NCBI RefSeq assembly: GCF_014651875.1
Contig: NZ_BMXS01000017.1
Coordinates: forward strand, 1 to 64,000
Direction: 5' to 3'
Length of the DNA: 64,000 nt
From: Litchfieldella qijiaojingensis
GTDB taxonomy: Bacteria; Pseudomonadota; Gammaproteobacteria; Pseudomonadales; Halomonadaceae
In this document: piece after piece, positions 55,644 through 64,000 of the stretch
Layout: the number at the start of each line of letters is the position of its first letter
How positions within the stretch are numbered: the stretch's first letter is position 1
Notes under the pieces: generated by a model
Seen by the model: the letters and a program-made list of their open reading frames with translations, nothing else
Database searches by the model: none
Told to the model about the DNA's origin: nothing
Translations under genes and position numbers: made by a program

Positions 55644-57347
55644 TCAGGCGCGTTCGCGACGGCGAATCGGCGCGTCATCCTCGTTACGACGCCGTGGAGC
55701 GCGCTCCGGAACCCCACGATCTTCACTGATTTCCAGCGCGCGGCCGGCGACTCGAGCGCGGGCCATCTTGGCCAGTACGCTGGTCGGCAGCGAGCTGGGC
55801 AGCTCGACCACGGAGAAGGCATTGCGAATGTCGATGCGACCGATGCGGTTACCTTCGATCCCGCCTTCATTGGCAAGCGCTCCGACCAATTGGCCAGGCT
55901 TGACGCCATCCTTGTGGCCCACCGCGACACGATAACGCGTCATACCCTCGCTGGGACCGCGATCCTCGCTACGACGCGGCTTGCCCTCGCGAGGGCCACG
56001 CTCGGTGCGTTCGGCACGCGGTGACGGCAACCGGCCAATCGGCGCCTCGTCGGCGCGCGCAATGGTAGCGAAAGCACAGGCCAACTCGAGCGGATCGTGC
56101 CCGTCGGCGACCAGGCGCTCGACCAGGCTGCGCTGCTCGTCGGTACCAGCGGTCAGGGCGCCGACCACTCGCTCGCGGAAAACTTCGTCACGATGGGCAC
56201 GAATCGCCTTCTCATCAGGCAACGGCATATCGCTCATCTGTTGGCCGGTGGCCTGCTCCAGCCAACGCACCTTGCGGGTCTCGCGGAAGCCGGCAAAGGT
56301 AATCGCCACACCAGTGCGGCCGGCACGGCCAGTACGACCGATGCGGTGGGTATAGGCTTCGCTGTCCTGCGGCAAATCATAGTTGATGACATGGGTGATG
56401 CGCGGCACGTCGAGGCCACGCGCCGCCACGTCAGTGGCGATCAGTACGTCGACCTTGCCGCGCTTGAGACGCATGATGGTGCGCTCGCGCAGGCTCTGGT
56501 CGAGATCGCCGGACAGACCGGCGACATTGACGCCACGCGCGGTGAGCTGCTCGACCAGCGTGGTACAGGCCGCTCGGGTACGCACGAAGACGATGGCGGC
56601 ATCTACCGGCTCGACTTCGATGATACGTGACAAGGCTTCGAGCTTGGCACCGCCTTCGACGCGCACCAGGCGCTGGTCGATGCTCTCGGCGGTCCCCACG
56701 CTGGACTCGATCATGACCTTGACGGGATCGACCAGGTAGCGGTTGACGATGCGCTCGATCTCGTCCGGCAGGGTCGCGGAGAAGAACACGCGCTGGGCGT
56801 CGGTCGGAGTATCGGCGACCACGCGCTTGACGTCGTCGATGAAGCCCATGCGCAGCATTTCGTCGGCTTCGTCGAGCACCAGTGCGGAGAGACCGTCGAG
56901 CTTGAGGGTGCCACGATCGAGGTGGTCGATCACCCGACCAGGAGTGCCGACGACGACCTGGGCACCACGCTTGAGTGCACTGATCTGTTCACGGTATTCC
57001 TGACCGCCACACAGGGTGGCCACGCCCATTCCCTTCAGGTTCTGGCCGTACTTGGTAAAGGACATGGCCACCTGTTGGGCCAGCTCGCGGGTCGGCGCCA
57101 ACACCAGCACCTGGGGTTCGCGACGCTCGAGTTCGAGACGTGACAGCAGCGGCAACGCAAAGGCCGCGGTCTTGCCGGTACCGGTCTGGGCCTGGCCCAG
57201 CATGTCGCGGCCTTCCAGCAGCGCCGGGATGGTTTGTGCCTGAATCGGCGAGGGCGTCTCGTAGCCCAGGGTTTCAACAGCGGACAGCACGGCAGGCAGC
57301 AGTGCCAATTCGCCGAAGCTCGGCGAGGCGACAGAAGTCGAGGTCAT
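55644..57347 (-). CDS. deaD: DEAD-box ATP-dependent RNA helicase (DeaD/CsdA type)
   Basis: This 567-residue helicase remodels structured RNA during ribosome assembly and cold adaptation. Core motifs run in order: Q motif with TPSPIQAQTIP, AQTGTGKTAA (Walker A), PTRELAQQ, GTPGRVIDHL, VLDEADEML, FSATLP, LIATDVAARGLDVP and HRIGRTGRAG. A basic linker and a DbpA-type RNA-binding domain (TRYRVAVGHKDGVKPGQLVG) follow, then an Arg-rich tail. The start is the ATG at 57347, with AAGG upstream; the codon before it is TTG. A long non-coding leader may give temperature control. Confidence 0.93.
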   Translation of the reverse strand: MTSTSVASPSFGELALLPAVLSAVETLGYETPSPIQAQTIPALLEGRDMLGQAQTGTGKTAAFALPLLSRLELERREPQVLVLAPTRELAQQVAMSFTKYGQNLKGMGVATLCGGQEYREQISALKRGAQVVVGTPGRVIDHLDRGTLKLDGLSALVLDEADEMLRMGFIDDVKRVVADTPTDAQRVFFSATLPDEIERIVNRYLVDPVKVMIESSVGTAESIDQRLVRVEGGAKLEALSRIIEVEPVDAAIVFVRTRAACTTLVEQLTARGVNVAGLSGDLDQSLRERTIMRLKRGKVDVLIATDVAARGLDVPRITHVINYDLPQDSEAYTHRIGRTGRAGRTGVAITFAGFRETRKVRWLEQATGQQMSDMPLPDEKAIRAHRDEVFRERVVGALTAGTDEQRSLVERLVADGHDPLELACAFATIARADEAPIGRLPSPRAERTERGPREGKPRRSEDRGPSEGMTRYRVAVGHKDGVKPGQLVGALANEGGIEGNRIGRIDIRNAFSVVELPSSLPTSVLAKMARARVAGRALEISEDRGVPERAPRRRNEDDAPIRRRERA

Positions 57348-57919
57348 CAATCACACCTTGGTAGGCCGGACATTACCGGCAACAGAATTTGTTGGTGTCC
57401 CCGCTCCGACACACGTTCATGCTCGAATCTGCCGCAATGGGGAGATTGTCTAGCGGAGTCTGGGACACCGGTCGCACCTGGCATCAGGTTCATTCGGGCC
57501 CACGTTCGGGCCAGCGAACCGCTGTGGCGACCATTCGCGCCGTGCCCGTTCGAGGAGGAACGATGGCACTTGGGCGCTCCATCTACCTATCAAGACGCGC
57601 AATTCGTTGCCTGGCGTCTTTGCAAGCGTCGTCCTGCCTGTCGTCTTTCCGACGACCCGCGGCAAGGGCGATCCGTTACGATGGTGGGGTCAGCACATGC
57701 GAGGAGTGCGCATGCTATCATCGCTGCCCGCCTCTAGCTAGTCTTTTCGTCACCCCTCTGATAATCCCATCTAAGCACCTCCGGCGAACGTGAGGCTCCA
57801 TCGATAGCTTGTTCCGCACCTGTCCTCAATTCGCAACCGGATCATCATCGTTTCGTCATTTGCCACGACTAGAGTCGCCCTCATGAGATCGATCTCATCG
57901 ATCGTGCATGAGGTAACGA
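57348..57919. other. 572-base gap between divergent helicase and lacI genes
   Basis: No convincing gene lies here. It holds the helicase promoter and an apparently long leader, as is typical of cold-shock helicases, and the lacI promoter and operator at the other end. A 76-codon open frame (57563-57793) preceded by GAGGAGG was considered, but it has an Arg/Ser/Cys-rich composition that resembles no protein family I recognise. Confidence 0.5.
57883..57898. promoter_or_regulatory. LacI-family operator
   Basis: The perfect 16-base palindrome ATGAGATCGATCTCAT has a central CG, as is usual for LacI/GalR operators, and lies 22 bases before the lacI start, where binding would block the whole operon. 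Confidence 0.7.
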
Positions 57920-58963
57920 ATGGCAGATTTACTTAGCGTGGCGAAATTGGCAGGGGTTTCCCGCGCCACCGCGGCACGAGCCTTTTCTAGCCCCGAACTG
58001 GTGCGTCCCGAGACGCGCCACAAGGTGCTTGAGGCGGCCCACCGGCTCGCCTTCCGGCCCAACAATGTGGCCCGTCAGCTGCGTGCCCAGACCACAAAGA
58101 TGATCGGCGTCATGGTGCCGAGCCTCGACAACCCGGTGTTTGCCGAGCAACTACAGGCCATGGAGGTCGCAGCCCGCGCCTCCGGCTACTCACTGATCGT
58201 CACCACCAGCGAATACGATGCCAGCCGCGAGAGCGAAATCGTCGAGGAAATGTTGCGCCAGCGCGTCGACGGTTTGGTACTCACCATAGCCGACGCGGAT
58301 CGCAGCGAGGTACTCGCCAAGCTGCACAGGGAGGTTTGCCCCTACCTGCTGGTCTACAACCAACCGGAGGCGGCAGACATTCCGACCATCGGAGTGGACA
58401 ACCGCGCTGCCGTGGCCGAGGCCACCCGGCACCTCATCGCTCTGGGCCACCACCGCATCGGCATGGTGGCAGGTTCGCTGCTGCAGTCGGATCGCGCCCG
58501 GTTGCGCTACGAGGGTTACCGCCAGGCCATGTGCGATCACGGACTCACGCCACGGCCGCTGATCGAGATGCCCCGGCATACCCAGGCCGAGTTGGCCTGC
58601 CTCGAACCCGAGCTCTCAGGCCACGACGGCCTGACCGCGGTGATCTGCACCAATGACCTGCTCGCCATCAGCCTGATCGGCGAACTGCAGCGCTCCGGAC
58701 GCTCGGTACCGGGTGATCTCTCGGTGATGGGCTTCGATGGCATCAACCTTGGCCATTGCCTCTACCCCTCACTAAGTACCGTGGAACAACCCCGCGTAGA
58801 GATCGGCCGCTCAGCGGTGCAGATCCTGCTGGCCATGATTCGGGGAGAGACTCCCCAACCGCTTCCCCTTCCCCATGCGCTGCGTGAGGGCGAAAGCGTC
58901 GGAGCGCCTCCGACATCCCGGCAAGTCCTCGTCACTCGCAACCCCCAGAGGAATACACCATGA
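57920..58963 (+). CDS. LacI-family repressor of the ABC/phosphodiesterase operon
   Basis: The 347-residue repressor has the N-terminal helix-turn-helix and hinge (LLSVAKLAGVSRATAARAFS, residues 4-23; AFRPNNVARQLR) and a periplasmic-binding-protein-like effector domain. GAGG six bases before the ATG supports the start. Its stop overlaps the next gene by four bases, so it is the first gene of the operon it probably controls through the palindrome just upstream. The effector is likely the imported compound. Confidence 0.88.
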   Translation: MADLLSVAKLAGVSRATAARAFSSPELVRPETRHKVLEAAHRLAFRPNNVARQLRAQTTKMIGVMVPSLDNPVFAEQLQAMEVAARASGYSLIVTTSEYDASRESEIVEEMLRQRVDGLVLTIADADRSEVLAKLHREVCPYLLVYNQPEAADIPTIGVDNRAAVAEATRHLIALGHHRIGMVAGSLLQSDRARLRYEGYRQAMCDHGLTPRPLIEMPRHTQAELACLEPELSGHDGLTAVICTNDLLAISLIGELQRSGRSVPGDLSVMGFDGINLGHCLYPSLSTVEQPRVEIGRSAVQILLAMIRGETPQPLPLPHALREGESVGAPPTSRQVLVTRNPQRNTP

Positions 58964-59976
58964 GTTTCCCGCGTCTTCGTCAGGCCCTGCTGGCCTCCGC
59001 GCTGCTTGGCGCCAGTACGCTCGTCACCGCTCAGGCCAACGACACTGCTATCTGCTACAACTGCCCGCCGGAGTGGGCGGATTGGGGCTCCCAGCTGCGC
59101 CTTATCGAGCAGGAGACCGGCATCCACGTTCCCCAGGACAACAAGAATTCCGGCCAATCGCTGGCTCAGCTGGTGGCCGAGAGCGCGAGCCCCGTGGCGG
59201 ATGTCGTCTACTACGGCGTGACCTTCGGCATCCAGGCCATGGAGGCCGACGTAGTCGCCCCCTATGAGCCCGCCCACTGGGACGAGATTCCTGATGGTCT
59301 AAAGGATCCCGAGGGTCACTGGTTCGCCATCCATTCCGGCACACTGGGCTTCATGGTCAACGTAGACGCCTTGGATGGTGCACCAGTGCCCACCTCCTGG
59401 GATGACCTGCTAAAACCCGAGTATCGCGGCATGATCGGCTATCTCGACCCCTCCAGTGCCTTCGTCGGCTATGTCGGCGCCGTAGCAGTCAACCTCGCCA
59501 AGGGTGGCGATCTCGATGATTTCTCTCCCGCCATCGACTACTTCAACGCGCTGGCCGACAACGCGCCCATCGTACCCAAGCAGACCAGCTATGCCCGAGT
59601 GCTTTCCGGCGAGATCCCGATCCTGCTGGATTACGACTTCAACGCCTATCGCGCCCGCCACAAGGATGGGGCCAACGTCGAGTTCGTCATCCCTGAAGAG
59701 GGCAGCGTGGTGGTGCCCTATGTGATGAGTCTGGTGAAGGATGGTCCCAACGCCGACAACGGACGCCAGGTGCTGGACTTCGTACTCTCGGATCAGGGCC
59801 AGGCGGTGTGGGCCAACGCCTACCTGCGCCCGGTGCGCGAGAGCGCCATTTCCGAGGAAGCGCGCGAGGTGTTTCTTCCCGCCAGCGACTACGCCCGCGC
59901 CAGGACGGTGGACTATCACGACATGGCCGAGGCCCAGCGCGAGTTCTCCGATCGGTACCTGTCCGAGGTGCGTTGA
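58960..59976 (+). CDS. ABC transporter periplasmic binding protein
   Basis: This 338-residue precursor has a signal peptide (LLASALLGASTLVTAQA-N) and the fold of type II binding proteins of the iron/polyamine/phosphonate group. AICYNCPPEWADWG begins the mature part, and later SGTLGFMVNVDAL and PVPTSWDDLLKPEYRGMIGY are typical of that group. Because a GpdQ-like phosphodiesterase closes the operon, a phosphodiester or other organophosphate ligand is likely. A pair of close cysteines (CYNC) near the mature N-terminus is unusual. Confidence 0.82.
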   Translation: MSFPRLRQALLASALLGASTLVTAQANDTAICYNCPPEWADWGSQLRLIEQETGIHVPQDNKNSGQSLAQLVAESASPVADVVYYGVTFGIQAMEADVVAPYEPAHWDEIPDGLKDPEGHWFAIHSGTLGFMVNVDALDGAPVPTSWDDLLKPEYRGMIGYLDPSSAFVGYVGAVAVNLAKGGDLDDFSPAIDYFNALADNAPIVPKQTSYARVLSGEIPILLDYDFNAYRARHKDGANVEFVIPEEGSVVVPYVMSLVKDGPNADNGRQVLDFVLSDQGQAVWANAYLRPVRESAISEEAREVFLPASDYARARTVDYHDMAEAQREFSDRYLSEVR

Positions 59977-59978
59977 TC

Positions 59979-60881
59979 ATGACGACGGTTTCACAGTGGC
60001 GGCTCCGGGCAGGAGCCGCTTCATCCTCGGCCAAGGCGGCGGCAGGTCCGGCCGGCACGCGACGTCAACAGCGTCTGGCCCTGCTGGCACTGGCACCAGC
60101 GCTGACCATGTTCTGCGCCTTCTGGCTGTTGCCCTTTGCCCGCCTGGTGCTAATGGGGGCCGAGATCGACCGTGGCAGTGGCATCAGTGCCTACTTGGCC
60201 ATCCTGACCCATCGCCAGTACCTGATCAGCCTGGCCGCCACGCTGGGCGTCTCCCTCGTGGTCTCGATAACCGCCGTGGGGATTGCCGGCCTGGCGGGCT
60301 TCTTCCTGGCTCGGCACTGCTTCCCGGGAAAGGCGGCGTTGGTCGCCATCCTGACCTTCCCGCTGGCTTTTCCGGGTGTGGTCGTGGGATTTCTGGTAAT
60401 CATGCTGGGCGGCCGACAAGGCATCCTGGCACAGCTTAGCCAGTGGCTATTCGACGAGCGCTGGATATTCGCCTACTCCCTCACAGGGCTGTTCGTCGGT
60501 TACCTCTACTTCTCCATACCACGGGTGATCACCACGGTGATGGCGGCCTGCGAAACGCTCGACCGCAGCCTGGAAGAAGCAGCCCGCTCACTTGGTGCCG
60601 ACACGTGGCGGGTCACCCGCGACGTGATAGTCCCCGGCATCGCCCCAGCGCTACTCTCTACCGGGGCGATCTGTTTCGCCACCAGCATGGGTGCCTTTGG
60701 TACAGCCTTCACCCTGGGCACCCGGATGAGCATTCTGCCGCTCAATATCTACGGTGAATTCACCAACTACGCCAACTTCGCCATGGCCGCCGCCCTCTCA
60801 GTGGTGCTGGGGCTCATCACCTGGCTGGCCTTGAGCATAGCCCGCAAGCTGGCCGGCAGTAGCCTGGGAGCTCCAGCATGA
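59979..60881 (+). CDS. ABC transporter permease, first subunit
   Basis: The 300-residue inner-membrane protein has six helices and the EAA loop in EEAARSLGADTWRVTRDVIVP (residues about 190-210). It begins two bases after the binding-protein stop, with GAGG upstream of ATG 59979; the longer open frame lies inside the preceding gene. The N-terminus has a polar Ala/Arg-rich extension of 30 residues. It pairs with the next permease, whose start overlaps its stop by four bases. Confidence 0.87.
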   Translation: MTTVSQWRLRAGAASSSAKAAAGPAGTRRQQRLALLALAPALTMFCAFWLLPFARLVLMGAEIDRGSGISAYLAILTHRQYLISLAATLGVSLVVSITAVGIAGLAGFFLARHCFPGKAALVAILTFPLAFPGVVVGFLVIMLGGRQGILAQLSQWLFDERWIFAYSLTGLFVGYLYFSIPRVITTVMAACETLDRSLEEAARSLGADTWRVTRDVIVPGIAPALLSTGAICFATSMGAFGTAFTLGTRMSILPLNIYGEFTNYANFAMAAALSVVLGLITWLALSIARKLAGSSLGAPA

Positions 60882-61666
60882 CGACTCGCATTCGCTTCCT
60901 CTTGCAGCTGGGTTTCACCCTGCTGGTGTGTCTGTTCATGATCGTGCCGGTAGTGATGTCCGCACTGGCCGGGCTCACCGAGAACTATTTCGTCGGTCTG
61001 AAAAGTGGCCTGACGTTGCGCTGGGTCAATGATGTCTGGCAGCTCTACGCCGACACCATCTGGCTGTCGATTCGGCTGGCCCTGGCCTGCCTTACCGTCA
61101 CCGTGCTGCTCGGGGTGCCTGCTGCCTACGGCCTGCTGCGCAGCCGACGGCGTTGGGCCAACGCCATCGAGGAAGCCTTGCTACTACCGGTGGCTGTACC
61201 CGGGCTGGCCACGGCACTGGCGCTGCTTCTGGCCTATGGCCACTACCGCGAGTTCCGCGACAGCTGGCTGTTCATCCTGGTCGGCCACGTGCTGTTCACG
61301 TTGCCGTTCATGATCCGTCCGGTGCTTTCGGTGATGCGCACCGCTCGGCTACCGCAGTTGGAAGAAGCCGCTGCCAGCCTGGGTGCAGGCTTCTGGCGAC
61401 GCTTCCTCACCGTGGTAGTGCCCAACTGTATGAGTGGCATCCTGGCCGGCGCGCTAATGGTGGTCACCCTGTCGATCGGTGAATTCAACATCACCTGGAT
61501 GCTGCATACCCCGCTGACCAAAACACTGCCCGTGGGACTCGCCGATAGCTACGCCTCCATGCGCCTGGAGATCGGCTCGGCCTACACCCTGATCTTCCTG
61601 GTGATGATCGTGCCCCTGCTGGTCGCCATCCAGTGGGCGGGACGCCTCACCGTCCAACACCACTGA
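60878..61666 (+). CDS. ABC transporter permease, second subunit
   Basis: This 262-residue inner-membrane permease has six helices, and its EAA loop is EEAAASLGAGFWRRFLTVVV. It has the PotC/PhnV type layout. It is coupled to the first permease by an ATGA overlap. A gap of 34 bases separates it from the ATPase gene. Confidence 0.87.
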   Translation: MTTRIRFLLQLGFTLLVCLFMIVPVVMSALAGLTENYFVGLKSGLTLRWVNDVWQLYADTIWLSIRLALACLTVTVLLGVPAAYGLLRSRRRWANAIEEALLLPVAVPGLATALALLLAYGHYREFRDSWLFILVGHVLFTLPFMIRPVLSVMRTARLPQLEEAAASLGAGFWRRFLTVVVPNCMSGILAGALMVVTLSIGEFNITWMLHTPLTKTLPVGLADSYASMRLEIGSAYTLIFLVMIVPLLVAIQWAGRLTVQHH

Positions 61667-61700
61667 CACCTTTTCATTGCGAATAGCCAACGAGACCGTC

Positions 61701-62783
61701 ATGACCTCATCCGTCAGCATTACCCTGGAGCGCTGCGGACGTACCTTCGCCAACGGCCACACCGCCCTGCACCCCCTCGATCTGAGCATCGCCGCCGGCG
61801 AGACCCTGGTACTGCTCGGCCCCTCCGGGTGCGGCAAGACCACCACCCTACGCATCATCAGCGGCCTGGAATCCCCCGACGCCGGAGGACGCGTACGCTT
61901 CGGCGAGCGTGATGTCACCCAACGGCCCATCGAGAAGCGCGACGTGGGCATGGTGTTCCAGAACTATGCACTGTTTCCCAACATGAGCGTCGCCGACAAC
62001 ATCGCCTACGGGCTGAAGATCCAGCGCCTGCCGGCCACCGAGATACGCCAGCGTGTGGACGAAGTCATGGCCATGGTCGATCTGCAAGGCTTTGGCGAGC
62101 GTCGTATCGACGCTCTTTCCGGCGGGCAGAAACAGCGTGTGGCGCTGGCCAGGGCCATCGCTGTACGCCCCAAGGTGCTGCTATTCGACGAGCCCTTGGC
62201 CGCCCTGGATGCCAAGCTGCGCGATCGGCTGCGCATCGAGATCGGCCAGCTACTGCGTGAACTGAACATCACCGCCGTCTATGTCACCCACGATCAGGCC
62301 GAGGCCATGGCCCTGGGCGACCGTATCGCCGTTATGCAGGCGGGGCGCATCGCCCAACTCGGCACGCCCCAGGAAATCTATCACCGCCCGTCCAGTGCCT
62401 TCGTCGCTGACTTCATCGGCGCCGTCAATCGACTGGAGGTGATCGGCTCTCGCCCCCAGGGACGACTTGTGGTTCACGGCGGCGAGTTGCACGGCCCGCA
62501 CCTCTCGGGGCTACCTAGCATCTACTGCCGGCCCGAGGATATCCAGATAGTGGAAACGAACGTTGCCGCCATCCAGGGCTGCGTGATCCAGAGCGTCTTC
62601 CTAGGACAAACCCAGCGCCTGATGGTGGATACCGGCAGCAGCACACCGCTGCAGGTCGACGCACCCTCACGCGAGCACTGGCGAGTCGGCGAGGTCATCG
62701 GCCTGACAATACCGCCCGAGGTGCTGTTCCATCCCGAGCAGTGCAACTCACAGCGAGATGTACAGGAGGTTGCCCATGGCTGA
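61701..62783 (+). CDS. ABC transporter ATP-binding protein
   Basis: The 360-residue ATPase energises the two permeases. Walker A is GPSGCGKT (40-47), the Q loop MVFQNYALFPNMSVADNIAY, the signature LSGGQKQRVALARA, Walker B LLFDEPLAALD and the switch His in VTHDQAEAMALGDRI. A C-terminal TOBE-like region from about 240 is typical of the PotA/FbpC/PhnT group. ATG 61701 is used; a TTG eight codons earlier is less likely. Its 3' end overlaps the phosphodiesterase start by eight bases. Confidence 0.9.
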   Translation: MTSSVSITLERCGRTFANGHTALHPLDLSIAAGETLVLLGPSGCGKTTTLRIISGLESPDAGGRVRFGERDVTQRPIEKRDVGMVFQNYALFPNMSVADNIAYGLKIQRLPATEIRQRVDEVMAMVDLQGFGERRIDALSGGQKQRVALARAIAVRPKVLLFDEPLAALDAKLRDRLRIEIGQLLRELNITAVYVTHDQAEAMALGDRIAVMQAGRIAQLGTPQEIYHRPSSAFVADFIGAVNRLEVIGSRPQGRLVVHGGELHGPHLSGLPSIYCRPEDIQIVETNVAAIQGCVIQSVFLGQTQRLMVDTGSSTPLQVDAPSREHWRVGEVIGLTIPPEVLFHPEQCNSQRDVQEVAHG

Positions 62784-63606
62784 GCACTGCCTGATCGCCC
62801 AGATCAGCGACCCCCATATCAAGGCAGGGGGACGCCTCTCTTACCGCCAAGTGGACACCGCCGGAGCACTTCGCCAAGCGATCCACAAACTCAACCACCT
62901 GACACCACGCCCGGACCTACTGCTGATCAGCGGTGACCTGGTGGATTTCGGCCAATCCCAAGAATACGTCACCCTTCGGGAAATCCTGGCTGACCTCAGG
63001 CTGCCGGTCTATCTGATCCCGGGAAACCACGATGATCGCGACAAACTGCGCACCACCTTTCCGGATCATTCCTATCTCTTCCAGCACCCCCGCTTCGTGC
63101 AATGGGTAGTGGACGACTATCCGGTGCGGCTGATCGGGCTCGACTCCATGCTACCCGGGCACCCTCATGGCACCCTGTGCCTGGAACGCCTGCGCTGGCT
63201 CGACGAGACATTGCTCCAGCAGCCGGCACGCCCCACCCTGGTCATGCTGCATCACCACCCTTTCGTCAGCGGCATCGGGCATATGGATCGCCAGCGTCTG
63301 CGAAATGCCGATGCCCTGGCGAAGGTCATCGGCCAGCACCCCCAGGTGGAACGGGTGCTATGCGGCCACCTGCATCGCGGCATCCAGGCTCGCTTTGCCA
63401 ATACGCTGGCGATCAGTTGCCCTGGCGCCTCCCACCAGGTCAGCCTGGATCTCACCTCCGAAGGCCCCTCAAGCTTTCATCTTGAACCCCCCGGGTATCT
63501 ACTGCACCACTGGACACCCTCCATCGGCATGGTGACCCACCAGGGCTTCATCGTGGAATACCCTGGTCCCTTCCCGTTCTATGACGACAGTGGGCTGATC
63601 GACTGA
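62776..63606 (+). CDS. GpdQ-like metallophosphodiesterase
   Basis: This 276-residue cytoplasmic phosphodiesterase has both metal sites of the class III/GpdQ family: DPH (12-14), SGDLVD (Asp54), GNHDD (84-87), LHHHPF near 160 and GHLHR near 198. Close relatives are GpdQ (glycerophosphodiesters) and CpdA (cAMP). AGGAGG six bases before ATG 62776 sets the start, inside the ATPase gene. The tight coupling to an ABC importer suggests that it hydrolyses the imported phosphodiester to an alcohol and a phosphomonoester. Confidence 0.85.
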   Translation: MAEHCLIAQISDPHIKAGGRLSYRQVDTAGALRQAIHKLNHLTPRPDLLLISGDLVDFGQSQEYVTLREILADLRLPVYLIPGNHDDRDKLRTTFPDHSYLFQHPRFVQWVVDDYPVRLIGLDSMLPGHPHGTLCLERLRWLDETLLQQPARPTLVMLHHHPFVSGIGHMDRQRLRNADALAKVIGQHPQVERVLCGHLHRGIQARFANTLAISCPGASHQVSLDLTSEGPSSFHLEPPGYLLHHWTPSIGMVTHQGFIVEYPGPFPFYDDSGLID

Positions 63607-63662
63607 GGAGAGAAGAGCTGGCGCATGCTATCATCCAGCGTCGTACCCATTCAGGAGCCCCC

Positions 63663-64000
63663 ATGCCGACCTTGTGGATCGATGCCGACGCCTGCCCTCG
63701 CGTGGCACGGGACATCATCGTGCGTGCCGCCGAGCGCACCAACACAACGACCTGGTTCGTCGCCAATCATCAAGTGCCACTGCCGGCCTCGCGTTGGGTG
63801 AAATCGTTGGCCGTCGCCAGCGGTTTCGATGCCGCCGATCATGAGATCGTCGCGCGTCTGGAAAAGGGCGACCTGTTGATCACCTCGGACCTGCCTTTGG
63901 CCATGGAAGCGCTCGACAAGGGCGCAGCCGTGATGACAACCCGCGGCGAATCACTCGACCACAACAATATCCGCGCGCGGGTGCAAATGAGGGATTTCAT
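63663..64000 (+). CDS. YaiI/YqxD (DUF188) family protein, cut by the window end
   Basis: An open frame from ATG 63663 runs to the window edge without a stop. It encodes MPTLWIDADACPRVARDIIV followed by a PIN-like alpha/beta domain (ITSDLPLAMEALDKGAAVMT, then NIRARVQMRDF near the end). This is the conserved YaiI/YqxD family of about 150 residues, so only the last 35-40 residues are missing. Its function is unknown; a nuclease-like fold is suspected. It is 56 bases after the phosphodiesterase and possibly has its own promoter. Confidence 0.88.
   Translation, partial: MPTLWIDADACPRVARDIIVRAAERTNTTTWFVANHQVPLPASRWVKSLAVASGFDAADHEIVARLEKGDLLITSDLPLAMEALDKGAAVMTTRGESLDHNNIRARVQMRDF

Noticed and set aside
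57563-57793. 76-codon frame with a good GAGGAGG sequence upstream
   Set aside because: The product has no recognisable fold, and the region is better explained as leader and promoter DNA of two divergent genes.

Overview
The window looks like a chromosomal accessory region of a moderately halophilic gammaproteobacterium of the Halomonadaceae (Halomonas-like). This is an inference from the mostly high-GC coding sequence, the Gram-negative repertoire (TonB receptor, YfiR, TRAP and tripartite tricarboxylate transporters) and the style of the catabolic genes. No rRNA, tRNA or CRISPR array was seen.

Layout. 1-3.35 kb is an AT-richer, broken segment: the end of an IS3-family element has cut off the start of an MFS gene, an IS30-family element follows, and there are two truncated EamA genes, one on each side of the IS30. 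3.5-10.4 kb holds sbcD-sbcC and katG. 10.66-10.97 kb is a decayed yefM-yoeB toxin-antitoxin pair. 11.3-15.9 kb is a TonB receptor / YfiR / CHASE8-GGDEF-EAL operon. 16.0-19.7 kb is a scar zone: a SWIM zinc-finger pseudogene, an intact ccdAB pair, a small hypothetical gene, a REP-like palindrome and an internally deleted RhuM-Fic remnant.

19.8-54.6 kb is a large block for uptake and oxidation of sugar acids and pentoses. It contains (a) a GntR-tctCAB-tarD unit for D-tartrate-like acids; (b) an araFGH importer, L-arabinose 1-dehydrogenase, lactonase and two IlvD/Edd dehydratases, controlled by a LysR protein; (c) an orphan TRAP binding protein, an AraD1/GguC-type FAH enzyme and two paralogous alpha-ketoglutarate-semialdehyde dehydrogenases flanking a GarR-type reductase, with the scar of a third copy; (d) an SDR-FAH-UxaA operon, a NanR-like regulator, an Ldh2-type dehydrogenase, a complete TRAP transporter and a divergent XylX. 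Together these describe non-phosphorylative (Weimberg-type) pentose oxidation to alpha-ketoglutarate, next to a second, diketo-hydrolase type route for an unidentified sugar acid.

Two operator families connect the units. ATGTT(G/C)AACAT palindromes lie before the second GntR gene and, in duplicate, before the orphan TRAP gene. GGTATA/G repeats resembling the E. coli NanR operator lie before the SDR operon, the TRAP operon and xylX.

54.5-64 kb holds an EamA exporter, a DEAD-box helicase with a long leader and strong terminator, then a LacI-controlled ABC importer operon ending in a GpdQ-like phosphodiesterase, and finally the start of a YaiI/YqxD family gene cut by the window edge.
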